IMG/VR virus record: IMGVR_UViG_3300042503_000072 | Coordinates: 1 to 37,015 of that record | From: a virus | Reading direction: 5' to 3' (one strand) | Length of the DNA: 37,015 nt | Part shown: positions 1 through 6,200 of the stretch, piece by piece | Numbering within the stretch: position 1 is the stretch's first letter | Layout of the letters: the number at the start of each line of letters is the position of its first letter | Program-made: the position numbers and the translations under genes | Notes under the pieces: model-generated | Databases searched by the model: none | What the model was told of the DNA's origin: nothing | Seen by the model: the letters and a program-made list of their open reading frames with translations, nothing else

Positions 1-126
1 TTATCTAATATAATCAAGCACTTATAATAGATAATCGGATTATATATGCTGCTTACATATTGGCATCTGGCATCTGGTCTGGCATCTGGTCTGGCATCTG
101 GTCTGGCATCTGGTCTGGCATCTGGT
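1..126. repeat. Left copy of the terminal direct repeat (circular contig overlap)
   Basis: Bases 1-126 are identical to 36884-37009. After that the two copies differ only because the right end runs on into further 12-bp repeat units. This is the usual signature of a circular or circularly permuted phage genome assembled as a linear contig. A true short terminal repeat cannot be excluded. The segment also contains a TATAAT at 23-28 and the odd palindrome ATAATC-G-GATTAT at 31-43. Confidence 0.9.
62..126. repeat. 12-bp tandem repeat, unit GGCATCTGGTCT
   Basis: A partial unit at 62-68 is followed by four exact copies of GGCATCTGGTCT (69-116) and a partial copy (117-126). The tract then degrades into CTGG-rich sequence up to about 180. 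It lies between two operons that converge on the genome junction. Read on the plus strand it would give a Leu-Ala-Ser-Gly repeat peptide from an ATG at 46, but with no Shine-Dalgarno and a terminator downstream I do not call that a gene. Copy number is probably misassembled because the contig ends inside the repeat. Confidence 0.9.
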
Positions 127-206
127 GTCTGGTGCTGGTCTAACAGTTTTAAGGGCATCTGGCTGGTTTTTCTGGGGCTGGTGATACCTACCCATCAAGC
201 AGTCGT

Positions 207-234
207 AAAAAAACCCCTAGAGGGCATCTAGGGG
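207..234 (-). terminator. Rho-independent terminator of the amidoligase operon
   Basis: Stem CCCCTAGA (214-221) pairs perfectly with TCTAGGGG (227-234) around a 5-base loop. Seven A residues at 207-213 become a U-run on the minus-strand RNA. It lies 21 bases past the stop of the last small minus-strand gene, so it closes the operon that starts at 3151. Confidence 0.85.
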
Positions 235-254
235 TTAGTTGTGGGGCTGGTTAT

Positions 255-317
255 CTAAAGTCTGAATACCAGTGTAAGCAGAGCCACAGTGCAGATCACG
301 ACTAGGGTAATAATCAT
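255..317 (-). CDS. Tiny hydrophobic peptide, 20 aa
   Basis: ATG at 317 overlaps the TGA of the preceding gene as ATGA, and a GGGG tract lies about 10 bases upstream. The product is 20 residues, almost all hydrophobic (MIITLVVICTVALLTLVFRL), long enough for one membrane span with a positive C-terminal end. It is the last gene before the terminator at 207-234. Coupling and composition support translation, but at this length chance cannot be excluded. Function unknown; possibilities are a membrane regulator, a small lysis or superinfection factor, or a partner of the amidoligase genes. Confidence 0.4.
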   Translation of the reverse strand: MIITLVVICTVALLTLVFRL

Positions 318-400
318 GCTAAGACCCCATAAGCCATCATTGCACCCAGTACCGCACCCAGTAAGCATGCGCACAGTAAATCAAAATAAGTCGGTTGCAT
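314..400 (-). CDS. Tiny hydrophobic peptide, 28 aa
   Basis: ATG at 400 overlaps the TAA of the upstream gene as TAATG, and GGGGAG lies about 9 bases before the start. The 28-residue product has a short polar N-terminus (MQPTYFDLL), two cysteines, then a Gly/Ala/Leu-rich stretch that could cross the membrane once (LLGAVLGAMMAYGVLA). Its stop overlaps the next start as ATGA. The run of start/stop overlaps (400, 317) and the good ribosome site make it more credible than its length suggests. No family recognised. Confidence 0.5.
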   Translation of the reverse strand: MQPTYFDLLCACLLGAVLGAMMAYGVLA

Positions 401-573
401 TATGTTATCTCCCCATCAAATTTGTAATCTATATCCATATCACCCATACCCCAGTCAATGTGGTCTGAATATATAAATTCCTCGACAATCTCGTTTGCCT
501 CATAGCGATCTTTTGCCTCGATCTCCTTGTAAATCGTTGTCTTTTCAATTAACCAATATCCATATTTAGGCAT
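400..573 (-). CDS. Small acidic hypothetical protein, 57 aa
   Basis: ATG at 573 is preceded by GAGGG about 8 bases upstream, just after the TAA (576-578) of the preceding gene. The product starts MPKYGYWLIEKTTIYKEIEAKD and has an acidic, aromatic C-terminal half rich in Asp, Met and Tyr. The N-terminal pattern of short strands with a helix (YEANEIVEEF) resembles small phage proteins with an 'xIEAKDRYEA' segment, but I cannot assign a family. It sits mid-operon, tightly coupled to its neighbours. Confidence 0.65.
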   Translation of the reverse strand: MPKYGYWLIEKTTIYKEIEAKDRYEANEIVEEFIYSDHIDWGMGDMDIDYKFDGEIT

Positions 574-575
574 TT

Positions 576-722
576 TTATATTCCCTCGTATTTATAAAGT
601 TCACAGTTAATAATCGTCCTGTAAGACTGCATAGCCAGCATGTCACTGAATGTCCCCAGTGACATGCCGTAGGTCTTACTGGGGGCTGAATACCAGTCGA
701 TCACATATAGTCTTGAGAGCAT
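576..722 (-). CDS. Small hypothetical protein, 48 aa
   Basis: ATG at 722 lies just behind the amidotransferase stop (725-727), with GAGG 8 bases upstream. The 48-residue product (MLSRLYVIDWYSAPSKTYGM...CELYKYEGI) has no membrane segment and mixes aromatic and polar residues. It ends 2 bases before the next start. No family recognised. The ribosome site and tight packing within the operon support it as a real gene. Confidence 0.6.
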   Translation of the reverse strand: MLSRLYVIDWYSAPSKTYGMSLGTFSDMLAMQSYRTIINCELYKYEGI

Positions 723-724
723 GA

Positions 725-1708
725 TTAAACCTCGCTATATGAGTTATATGGCTTTAGGGCAAAGTCCACTCTGGCACACTTGTGGTCTGTTATGCCCTCA
801 ATAAACCATTCTTCATTGATCTCCCCAGACATCAGCATTTCTGCCAAGTCCAGAAAAGCATTGACCCCAAAGACATCCACAAAGGCATCCAGTTTGCGAG
901 TGCTGATCTTACTGGCATCTTCGAAACCCATTATTAGTAGATCGTCCAGAGTGTTCTCCAGATCGTAGTAGTCTGGATAGTAGTACTCTCTGGAGTTGTA
1001 CACACTGCCAGAGCCTACGCCGTACCCAGTGCTATACGCCACTGGCAGTCTGGTGTCTGGCACTTCTTTGGATTGCTTGATTGCTTGTGATTGTGCCTTT
1101 TTGCTTTTCTTTGCTGGTGTCTTACTGGCACTTAGACTGGCAGTCCATGCGTAGGTGTTGGAGAGCCACAAGCCAGCCCAATACACTCCAGAGGTCTGGT
1201 TCACGACTGCTTGTCTGCCGTTATTATCCATCAGCACAAACTTATTGCTTGAGCCAATATGCGTACCAATAATGGCCGCAAATTCTGGAGTGAACGCATA
1301 GTCTGGATTACCAGCCAGCATAGGTCTTAGATAGTCCCTAATGTAGTGCCATGTATCCGACTTGCTGGTGTCTGCCTTATTGCCAGTGGACAAAATGCCA
1401 TTGTGCATGAGCCAGAGTTCAATACCATGCTCTTGCTGGTTCAGCACTTCATACGGATGACAGTTGGTCAAGTCCGTATCTCCATGCGTACGCATGCGGA
1501 GATGGAACGCACAATTTTTGCCAGCAATGTGATTTTGATAAAACTGGACAAAATCGTCTGCCGATACTGGCAGGATTTTCTCGACAATCAATGCGCCATC
1601 TTTGGCATACATAACGCCTACGCCGTCTGAGTTGTAGTCGTAAAAATCTGCCAGCCAGTCACGGGATAGTGCTGGAGAGTTTTGGTTTTGGGTAATGAGT
1701 AAACACAT
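725..1708 (-). CDS. Class II glutamine amidotransferase-like protein
   Basis: The 327-residue protein starts MCLLIT. In N-terminal-nucleophile amidotransferases Cys2 becomes the N-terminal nucleophile after Met removal and releases ammonia from glutamine. Family-like signals follow in order: DYNSDGVGVMY (about 24-34), LRMRTHGDTDLTNCHPYEV (about 70-88) and LWLMHNGIL (about 98-106, the Asn-Gly oxyanion loop). The last 130 residues are Lys/Ser-rich, then Tyr-rich (REYYYPDYYDLEN), and match nothing I know. AAAAGGA precedes the start. It lies 30 bases downstream of the amidoligase gene, a pairing described for phages in comparative studies of amidoligases. It probably supplies ammonia to, or reverses, the amidoligase reaction. 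The substrate is unknown. Confidence 0.8.
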   Translation of the reverse strand: MCLLITQNQNSPALSRDWLADFYDYNSDGVGVMYAKDGALIVEKILPVSADDFVQFYQNHIAGKNCAFHLRMRTHGDTDLTNCHPYEVLNQQEHGIELWLMHNGILSTGNKADTSKSDTWHYIRDYLRPMLAGNPDYAFTPEFAAIIGTHIGSSNKFVLMDNNGRQAVVNQTSGVYWAGLWLSNTYAWTASLSASKTPAKKSKKAQSQAIKQSKEVPDTRLPVAYSTGYGVGSGSVYNSREYYYPDYYDLENTLDDLLIMGFEDASKISTRKLDAFVDVFGVNAFLDLAEMLMSGEINEEWFIEGITDHKCARVDFALKPYNSYSEV

Positions 1709-1738
1709 ATTTTTTAAGTCCTTTTCGTGAGTTGATTT

Positions 1739-3151
1739 TTATACTTCTACTGCTAATGATGGTTTTACAGTCTGGCGTAAGTTGTCTGCCAGCGCATATC
1801 CCTTTTCTTTTAAATACACTCTTAAAAAACGAGTGTCCTTCCTATGCTCTGGCATGCAGATAAACTCCAGAAACTTTGCCGTTGTCAATTCACTGGCACT
1901 GGCACTGGCAGTAAAGTGCCAGCATGCAAAACTAAACTCTAGACATGCGATCATTGTTTCGTACTTGAGTGTCCCCTTGAATAAGCGAAACTCAATCGTC
2001 CGATCATTTTTAAAATTCAGTGCTTCGTATCGGTCTGCATTTAAACGCCGTATCTGCTCGTCCTTGTCCTTGCTAGAGTGAACGCTATCCCTTAGCCAGT
2101 GCTTATCTTCTTTTTTGTTTTTGATCTTGCTATATGACGCATCAGACCTACGAGCAATGGCTTTGACCAAACCGATATTGTCAGGATCATTGATAAAAAG
2201 CACCATCTTTGCCGCATGCAATGTAGTCATACTGGACTTGCATACATGGACATGCAGTCCGCATGTGCTGGTATCGTGACTGGTAAGACCTGCCGTCCTG
2301 TTTTTAAAATACTGGAGTTGTGCCTTATGGACATCCAGACCAGTGTAGGCAGTCACCATCTCGAAACCATTGTCCAGACTGCCGTCCTCCTCCATCAGAC
2401 AATATGTGTGCCTTATGCCGTCCTCGTCCTTGTAATCAGACATGCCATCTAGCAGGACTTTGGCTCTGGTGTCCTTGTCGTAATCGTCTGATACTTCGAT
2501 CTCCAACTCCAGACCTAGTAAGACCCTCGGAGAGCGCATGTCATAACTGGACGGTATATGACCCAGATTGCGCTTGCTGGAGTGATAACTGCCAATGTAC
2601 TCATACTCTGGCTCATCCTCCTCCTCCTGCTCTTGATCCTCCTCGTAGTCTTGATTAGTGATGTAGGTGTCCCGACTGTCTGAGTAGGTGTAATTCTCAT
2701 CTATGCAGTTGTCGCATACCCTGTAATCCCCATCATAAGTCGGTCTGCCATCATCCCACTGAAAATAGTCTGAGCAGTCCTCGCAACAGAAAAACGAGTA
2801 TCCAGTAAACCTTCTCTCCAGCATTGCTGATATGTCTGAGTGAAAACTAATCCGTGTCCCAAACTGGTTAAGGGCTTCCAAAGCACTTCCCCAGTCATCT
2901 TCCGCAATGGCTTGCGCTAAGTCTTTGCCTACTGTCTGATACATGCGCTGAGTTTCCAGAATTGAAAAGCCAGACATATTGCGAAAACGATTGCGCTGGA
3001 GTGACTGCCAGTCCTTTCCCAGTTGCTTTTCAATAATGCTTCGTCCAGTGTTAAGCAAATTACTTTTCACTTCTGAGAGAGTGTAGTAGTTGGTATTGCT
3101 GAGCATATGCTCTCGTAATTCACGCCATCTCTGCATTAGGTTTCGAGCCAT
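1739..3151 (-). CDS. Putative amidoligase with zinc-ribbon-like insert
   Basis: The 470-residue protein carries the blocks of the putative amidoligase family (COOH-NH2 ligases with a glutamine-synthetase/GCS-type fold): GLELEIE (213-219), EEDGSLDNGFEMVT (254-267), CGLHVHV (297-303) and RYEALNF...RTIEFRLFKGT (374-394). These supply the acidic metal and ATP ligands and the His-x-His. The family is predicted to join carboxyl and amino groups using ATP. The N-terminal third is helical, then comes a CCEDC (122-126)...CDNC (146-149) cluster that looks like a zinc ribbon, then a strongly acidic linker (about 168-185). GGGA lies about 8 bases before the start. First gene of the minus-strand operon, followed by the amidotransferase. 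Substrate unknown; peptide, protein or cell-wall modification are all possible. Confidence 0.8.
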   Translation of the reverse strand: MARNLMQRWRELREHMLSNTNYYTLSEVKSNLLNTGRSIIEKQLGKDWQSLQRNRFRNMSGFSILETQRMYQTVGKDLAQAIAEDDWGSALEALNQFGTRISFHSDISAMLERRFTGYSFFCCEDCSDYFQWDDGRPTYDGDYRVCDNCIDENYTYSDSRDTYITNQDYEEDQEQEEEDEPEYEYIGSYHSSKRNLGHIPSSYDMRSPRVLLGLELEIEVSDDYDKDTRAKVLLDGMSDYKDEDGIRHTYCLMEEDGSLDNGFEMVTAYTGLDVHKAQLQYFKNRTAGLTSHDTSTCGLHVHVCKSSMTTLHAAKMVLFINDPDNIGLVKAIARRSDASYSKIKNKKEDKHWLRDSVHSSKDKDEQIRRLNADRYEALNFKNDRTIEFRLFKGTLKYETMIACLEFSFACWHFTASASASELTTAKFLEFICMPEHRKDTRFLRVYLKEKGYALADNLRQTVKPSLAVEV

Positions 3152-3178
3152 TTTAAGTCCCTTACTTTAGTTGATTGA

Positions 3179-3211
3179 ATGAGATTGCTCTCATGGTTTT
3201 GCACTGCTCTC
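3179..3211. promoter_or_regulatory. Operator-like repeats downstream of the amidoligase promoter
   Basis: ATGAGA (3179-3184) and TCTCAT (3189-3194) form a perfect 6-4-6 inverted repeat. TGCTCTC occurs twice, at 3186-3192 and 3205-3211, 19 bases apart, about two helical turns. The second copy falls at the predicted transcription start of the minus-strand operon. This looks like a repressor site, though the inverted repeat could also act as an RNA hairpin in the leader. Confidence 0.45.
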
Positions 3212-3214
3212 GTG

Positions 3215-3244
3215 ATTGTAATCAAATTGTCCATCATGTGTAAA
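3215..3244 (-). promoter_or_regulatory. Predicted promoter of the amidoligase operon
   Basis: On the minus strand TTTACA (3244-3239) and TACAAT (3220-3215) are separated by 18 bases, a good match to a housekeeping sigma-70 promoter. Transcription would start near 3208, giving a leader of about 57 bases before the ATG at 3151. Confidence 0.55.
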
Positions 3245-3285
3245 CAATTCTTTTGCAGTTCTGGGGGCTTCATGTCCTGGACATG

Positions 3286-3709
3286 TTGTGGACAGTTTGA
3301 GTGGTGTTGTGGACTGATTGTGGATAGTGTTGTGGACTATGGGTATTTGGCTTGAGAGCCATAGCCAGTCTGCTTGTGGACAATGTGGATAGTTTTGAAA
3401 GACCTATTCTATGGATTTGTATATTTGTATAGGACTTCGGCGGCAATGTTATAAGCCAGCGATTTATTTGACCCGTCCAAATTGTCCATGTTGTCCACAC
3501 TTTGCCAGAGCGCCGCCAGCACTTTGCCAAAATGTTTCCCAGTTGTGGACAATGTGGACAATATAAAAACCATTAGTCCACAATACCCACAATAGATAAT
3601 CCGACATAATGATTATCTGGATTATGTAGATAATGACTTAATAATAAAAGCCTAAGTTAATATAATATAATCCCTGATAATGTTGTGTGTCTGCTCTTGC
3701 TTGTGGACA
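3286..3709. other. Putative replication origin: DnaA-box-like cluster
   Basis: TGTGGAY-type sites lie at about 3286-3294, 3307-3315, 3318-3326, 3330-3338, 3374-3383, 3384-3391, 3491-3499 (reverse), 3543-3552, 3553-3561, 3575-3583 (reverse) and 3701-3709. The best, TGTGGACAA/TTGTCCACA and TGTGGATA, differ from the DnaA box TTATCCACA by about one base. An AT-rich stretch (3560-3690) that could serve as the unwinding element follows. Seen: the repeats and the AT-rich block. Inferred: origin function through host DnaA. Confidence 0.6.
3593..3634. repeat. TAGATAAT repeats in AT-rich DNA
   Basis: TAGATAAT occurs at 3593-3600 and 3627-3634 in direct orientation, with ATTATCT inverted at 3612-3618. 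AGATAATC and GATTATCT therefore form an inverted repeat. The same element occurs near the contig ends (TTATCTA at 1-7 and 251-257; TAGATAATC at 28-36). They could be binding sites for a phage or host protein at the origin. Confidence 0.45.
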
Positions 3710-3738
3710 GCCCAGATTGCCCACATCTGCCAGCCCAC

Positions 3739-3811
3739 TGGCTCACGCTATGAGCCACTAGGGTTTACCCTAAGTGCTTAAAGTTTAGGCAGCCCCCCCC
3801 AGGGCCGGGGG
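3739..3811. other. Stacked inverted repeats and C/G tract before the terminase genes
   Basis: TGGCTCA (3739-3745) pairs with TGAGCCA (3751-3757). TAGGGT-TT-ACCCTA (3759-3772) is a perfect palindrome that extends to CACT/AGTG with one bulged base (3756-3776). A run of eight C (3793-3800) and GGGGG (3807-3811) can form a third hairpin. This dense dyad block directly ahead of the small terminase gene is where a packaging (cos or pac) site is often found. It could equally belong to the origin or be a transcription-control structure. Confidence 0.35.
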
Positions 3812-3890
3812 TGATGGTCATGTGTCGGTGTAGGTTCCGCGAACAATTTTTTTTCTTTTATGGAATCAGCCCACCCCCCCATTTTTAAAA

Positions 3891-3926
3891 TTTATTTTTT
3901 GCAAAAACTTTGATACACTCACGCGT
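3891..3926 (+). promoter_or_regulatory. Predicted late promoter giving a leaderless transcript
   Basis: An extended -10 element TGATACACT (3911-3919) ends 7 bases before the ATG at 3927, with TTTATT as a possible weak -35 at 3891-3896. Transcription would start at or next to the ATG. This agrees with the absence of any Shine-Dalgarno there. Motif match only. Confidence 0.4.
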
Positions 3927-4379
3927 ATGTTCCAAAGCTTCCACTACGAACCTCGCAAGCTCGAAGCCACAGAAGCCCGGCTCGAAGCCATCATGAAAGC
4001 CGCCAAGCTCGGCCTAAAGGGTGACTCGTTGGCGTTAGCCGCAGGGATGACGCCTACCGAATACAGGCAACTGATCTTGTTTGACCCAATCGCTGAATAC
4101 GCAGAACTCAAAGGGAGAGCAGATGGAGAGCGTGAAATGTCTGAAGTCTTGCATCTTGCTGCAAAAGAAGGTGACGCCAAAGCCGCCCTCGCCGTCTTGC
4201 AACACCAGCACGGGTGGGTTGCCAAGCAACAGCTTTCAATCGACGTTGAACAACGAATATCTATCACGGCAGCGCTTGAATCAGCGCAATCAAGAGTTAT
4301 CAACGCTCTGGAAAGCCAACCCGCCCAAACTGTAGACTTTAAAGAACTACCCACCAAACAGGAACAAAAAGCAGCCTAA
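3927..4379 (+). CDS. terS: Probable terminase small subunit
   Basis: The 150-residue protein sits directly before the large terminase, and the stop and start overlap as TAATG (4377-4381). Residues 12-55 form helices around an expected helix-turn-helix (GLKGDSLALAAGMTPTEYRQL), as in small terminase subunits that bind the packaging site. A central helical part (EREMSEVLHLAAKEGDAKAALAVLQHQHGW) is typical of terS-like and transposase-like HTH phage proteins. The C-terminus is polar and may contact the large subunit. No ribosome site is visible before the ATG, which follows a promoter-like element closely. An alternative start at Met23 also lacks one. Assignment rests mainly on position and the HTH. 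Confidence 0.7.
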   Translation: MFQSFHYEPRKLEATEARLEAIMKAAKLGLKGDSLALAAGMTPTEYRQLILFDPIAEYAELKGRADGEREMSEVLHLAAKEGDAKAALAVLQHQHGWVAKQQLSIDVEQRISITAALESAQSRVINALESQPAQTVDFKELPTKQEQKAA

Positions 4380-5905
4380 TGCAGACTACCCGCTATTCCG
4401 CGCAAGATGAACAAGAACTCATGGCGCGGCTGTGGGCGCCAACCATTAAGGACAATCCCCTAGCGTTTGTGATGTTTGCCTTCCCGTGGGGGCAAGCAGG
4501 CACACCGCTTGAACACTTCGCTGGCCCACGCAAGTGGCAGCGCCAGGTACTAACGGACATCGCCGAACACATCAAAAAGAACGACGGTAAATTAAACTTT
4601 GACGTACTGCGCCTAGCGATTGCGTCAGGTCGCGGTATTGGCAAGTCGGCGTTAGTCAGTTGGCTAGTGCTGTGGATGATGACCACCCGCATCGGATCGA
4701 CCGTGATTGTGTCGGCCAACAGCGAATCACAGCTCAGAAGTGTCACATGGGCCGAGATTACCAAGTGGTCGTCTATGTCCATCAACACCCACTGGTGGGA
4801 GATCAGTGCAACCCGCGTCATGCCTGCCAAATGGCTGACTGAGCTAGTCGAGCGCGACCTCAAGAAAGGCACCCGCTACTGGAACTTAGAGGGGCGCCTG
4901 TGGTCGGCTGAGAATCCTGATGCCTTCGCTGGTGTGCATAACTACGACGGGGTAATGGTCGTGTTTGACGAGGCGTCAGGTATTGACGACTCCATCTGGG
5001 CGGTGACAAGCGGGTTCTTTACGGAGAATACGCCGCACCGCTTTTGGTGTTGCTTTAGCAACCCACGGCGTAATACGGGTTATTTCTACGAAGCGATCGA
5101 GGGTAGCAAGCGTGACTTTTGGCAGTCTAGGCAGGTAGACGCTCGGGATGTTGAAGGCACGGACAAGAACGTCTACAACCAGATCATTGAAGAATACGGC
5201 GCGGATTCGTACCAAGCGCACGTCGAGGTCTACGGTTCGTTCCCTTCAGAAGGGGACGATCAGTTCATTCCGTCAACCTTGGTGGACGAAGCCATGAAGC
5301 GAAGCAAGCATCAGGATGACTCCGCGCCCATCGTCATCGGCGTAGATCCTGCAAGATTCGGCTCAGACAGTACAGTTATTGCCGTGCGGCAGGGGCGGGA
5401 CATTGTGGAGATCCGCAGGTTCAAGGGCGACGACACCATGACTGTAGTCGGCCACGTAATTGAAGCAATCGAACAGTACCAGCCAGCGGTGGTTGCCATC
5501 GACGAAGGTGGCCTAGGCGCTGGGGTAGTCGATCGGCTCAAGGAGCAGCGGTACAAGATCAGGGGCGTAAACTTCGCAAACAAGAGTAAAAACCCCATGA
5601 TGTACGGCAACCTGCGGGCGCAGATTTGGGGGATTATGAAGGATTGGCTCAAGACGGCAAGCATCCCGAATGAGAAAATGCTCAAGACCGACCTGATCTC
5701 GCCTATGATGAAACCCGACAGTAAAGGCGCAATCTACTTGGAAGGCAAGAAAGAGATGAAAGCGCGGGGGTTGGCCTCGCCTGACTCGGCTGACGCCATC
5801 GCGCTGACGTTTGCGTTTCCCGTAGCGCATCGCGAATATGTTGACAAGCGTCCTAATCGGTCTTATTCTCAGCATGGAATCGTAAACTCTTGGATGGGCG
5901 CGTAA
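4379..5905 (+). CDS. terL: Terminase large subunit (packaging ATPase-nuclease)
   Basis: The 508-residue protein has the two-domain plan of large terminases. The ATPase domain has a Walker A-like SGRGIGKS (83-90) and Walker B VMVVFDEAS (192-200) whose last acidic residue is the catalytic Glu. CCFSNPRRNTGYF (224-236) fits the coupling motif. The RNase H-like nuclease domain starts at VIGVDPARFGSDST (319-332), with Asp323 the likely metal ligand, and further acidic residues follow in VVAIDEGGLG and SPDSADAIALTFAF. It pumps DNA into the prohead through the portal and cuts concatemers. It is translationally coupled to the small subunit. Length is normal for the family. Confidence 0.95.
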   Translation: MQTTRYSAQDEQELMARLWAPTIKDNPLAFVMFAFPWGQAGTPLEHFAGPRKWQRQVLTDIAEHIKKNDGKLNFDVLRLAIASGRGIGKSALVSWLVLWMMTTRIGSTVIVSANSESQLRSVTWAEITKWSSMSINTHWWEISATRVMPAKWLTELVERDLKKGTRYWNLEGRLWSAENPDAFAGVHNYDGVMVVFDEASGIDDSIWAVTSGFFTENTPHRFWCCFSNPRRNTGYFYEAIEGSKRDFWQSRQVDARDVEGTDKNVYNQIIEEYGADSYQAHVEVYGSFPSEGDDQFIPSTLVDEAMKRSKHQDDSAPIVIGVDPARFGSDSTVIAVRQGRDIVEIRRFKGDDTMTVVGHVIEAIEQYQPAVVAIDEGGLGAGVVDRLKEQRYKIRGVNFANKSKNPMMYGNLRAQIWGIMKDWLKTASIPNEKMLKTDLISPMMKPDSKGAIYLEGKKEMKARGLASPDSADAIALTFAFPVAHREYVDKRPNRSYSQHGIVNSWMGA

Positions 5906-6187
5906 ATGGCTACGAAAAAATCACATGACAAACCCATTCCCCGTACAACTACGGGCAAGAGTCGCAACTACAAATCAACTGCTGAAGGTGCAGGCATGAC
6001 CGCAGCAGGTCGAAAGGCCTACAATGCAAAGAATAATGCAAATCTTAAAGCGCCTGCTCCAAATCCTAAGACTAAAGCGGACGCCGAACGTAAAAAATCT
6101 TTCTGTGCAAGAATGTCAGGAGTTGTCAAAAACGCCAAAGGCGACGCCCCGCGTGCGAAAGCCGCCCTCAAAAGCTGGAACTGTTAA
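5906..6187 (+). CDS. Small basic phage protein (DUF6321-like)
   Basis: The 93-residue, Lys/Ala-rich protein starts directly after the terminase stop. The segment KAYNAKNNANLKAPAPNPKTKADAERKKSFCARMSG followed by KGDAPRAKAALKSWNC resembles a family I recall as DUF6321, common in phages with this gene order; this is from memory. It is strongly basic and probably mostly unstructured outside the conserved part. Role unknown. Position between terminase and portal and its charge suggest a DNA- or virion-associated protein. Confidence 0.75.
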   Translation: MATKKSHDKPIPRTTTGKSRNYKSTAEGAGMTAAGRKAYNAKNNANLKAPAPNPKTKADAERKKSFCARMSGVVKNAKGDAPRAKAALKSWNC

Positions 6188-6200
6188 AAGGAAAACTACT

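Larger units (their letters stand above)
3152..3926. other. Non-coding control region between divergent operons
   Basis: This 775-base gap separates the minus-strand amidoligase operon from the plus-strand late operon. From left to right it holds the amidoligase leader, an operator-like palindrome, a minus-strand promoter, a cluster of DnaA-box-like sites, AT-rich repeats, stacked inverted repeats, a C8/G5 tract, a T-rich stretch and a promoter-like element abutting the first late gene. The only open frame of note (3270-3530, minus) has a Trp/Thr/Ser-rich, gene-unlike composition and is rejected. Confidence 0.75.

Noticed and set aside
62-126. Tandem repeat considered as a CRISPR array
   Set aside because: Units are 12 bp, contiguous and without spacers.
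46-231. 61-aa plus-strand frame with Leu-Ala-Ser-Gly repeats across the tandem repeat
   Set aside because: It is a by-product of the 12-bp repeat, has no ribosome site, and runs through the minus-strand terminator.
3270-3530. 86-aa minus-strand frame in the control region
   Set aside because: Composition is gene-unlike and it covers the DnaA-box-like repeats; no ribosome site.
6024-6200. Upstream extension of the second small basic gene
   Set aside because: Overlaps the preceding gene for most of its length; GTG 6201 has a proper ribosome site and the conserved N-terminus.
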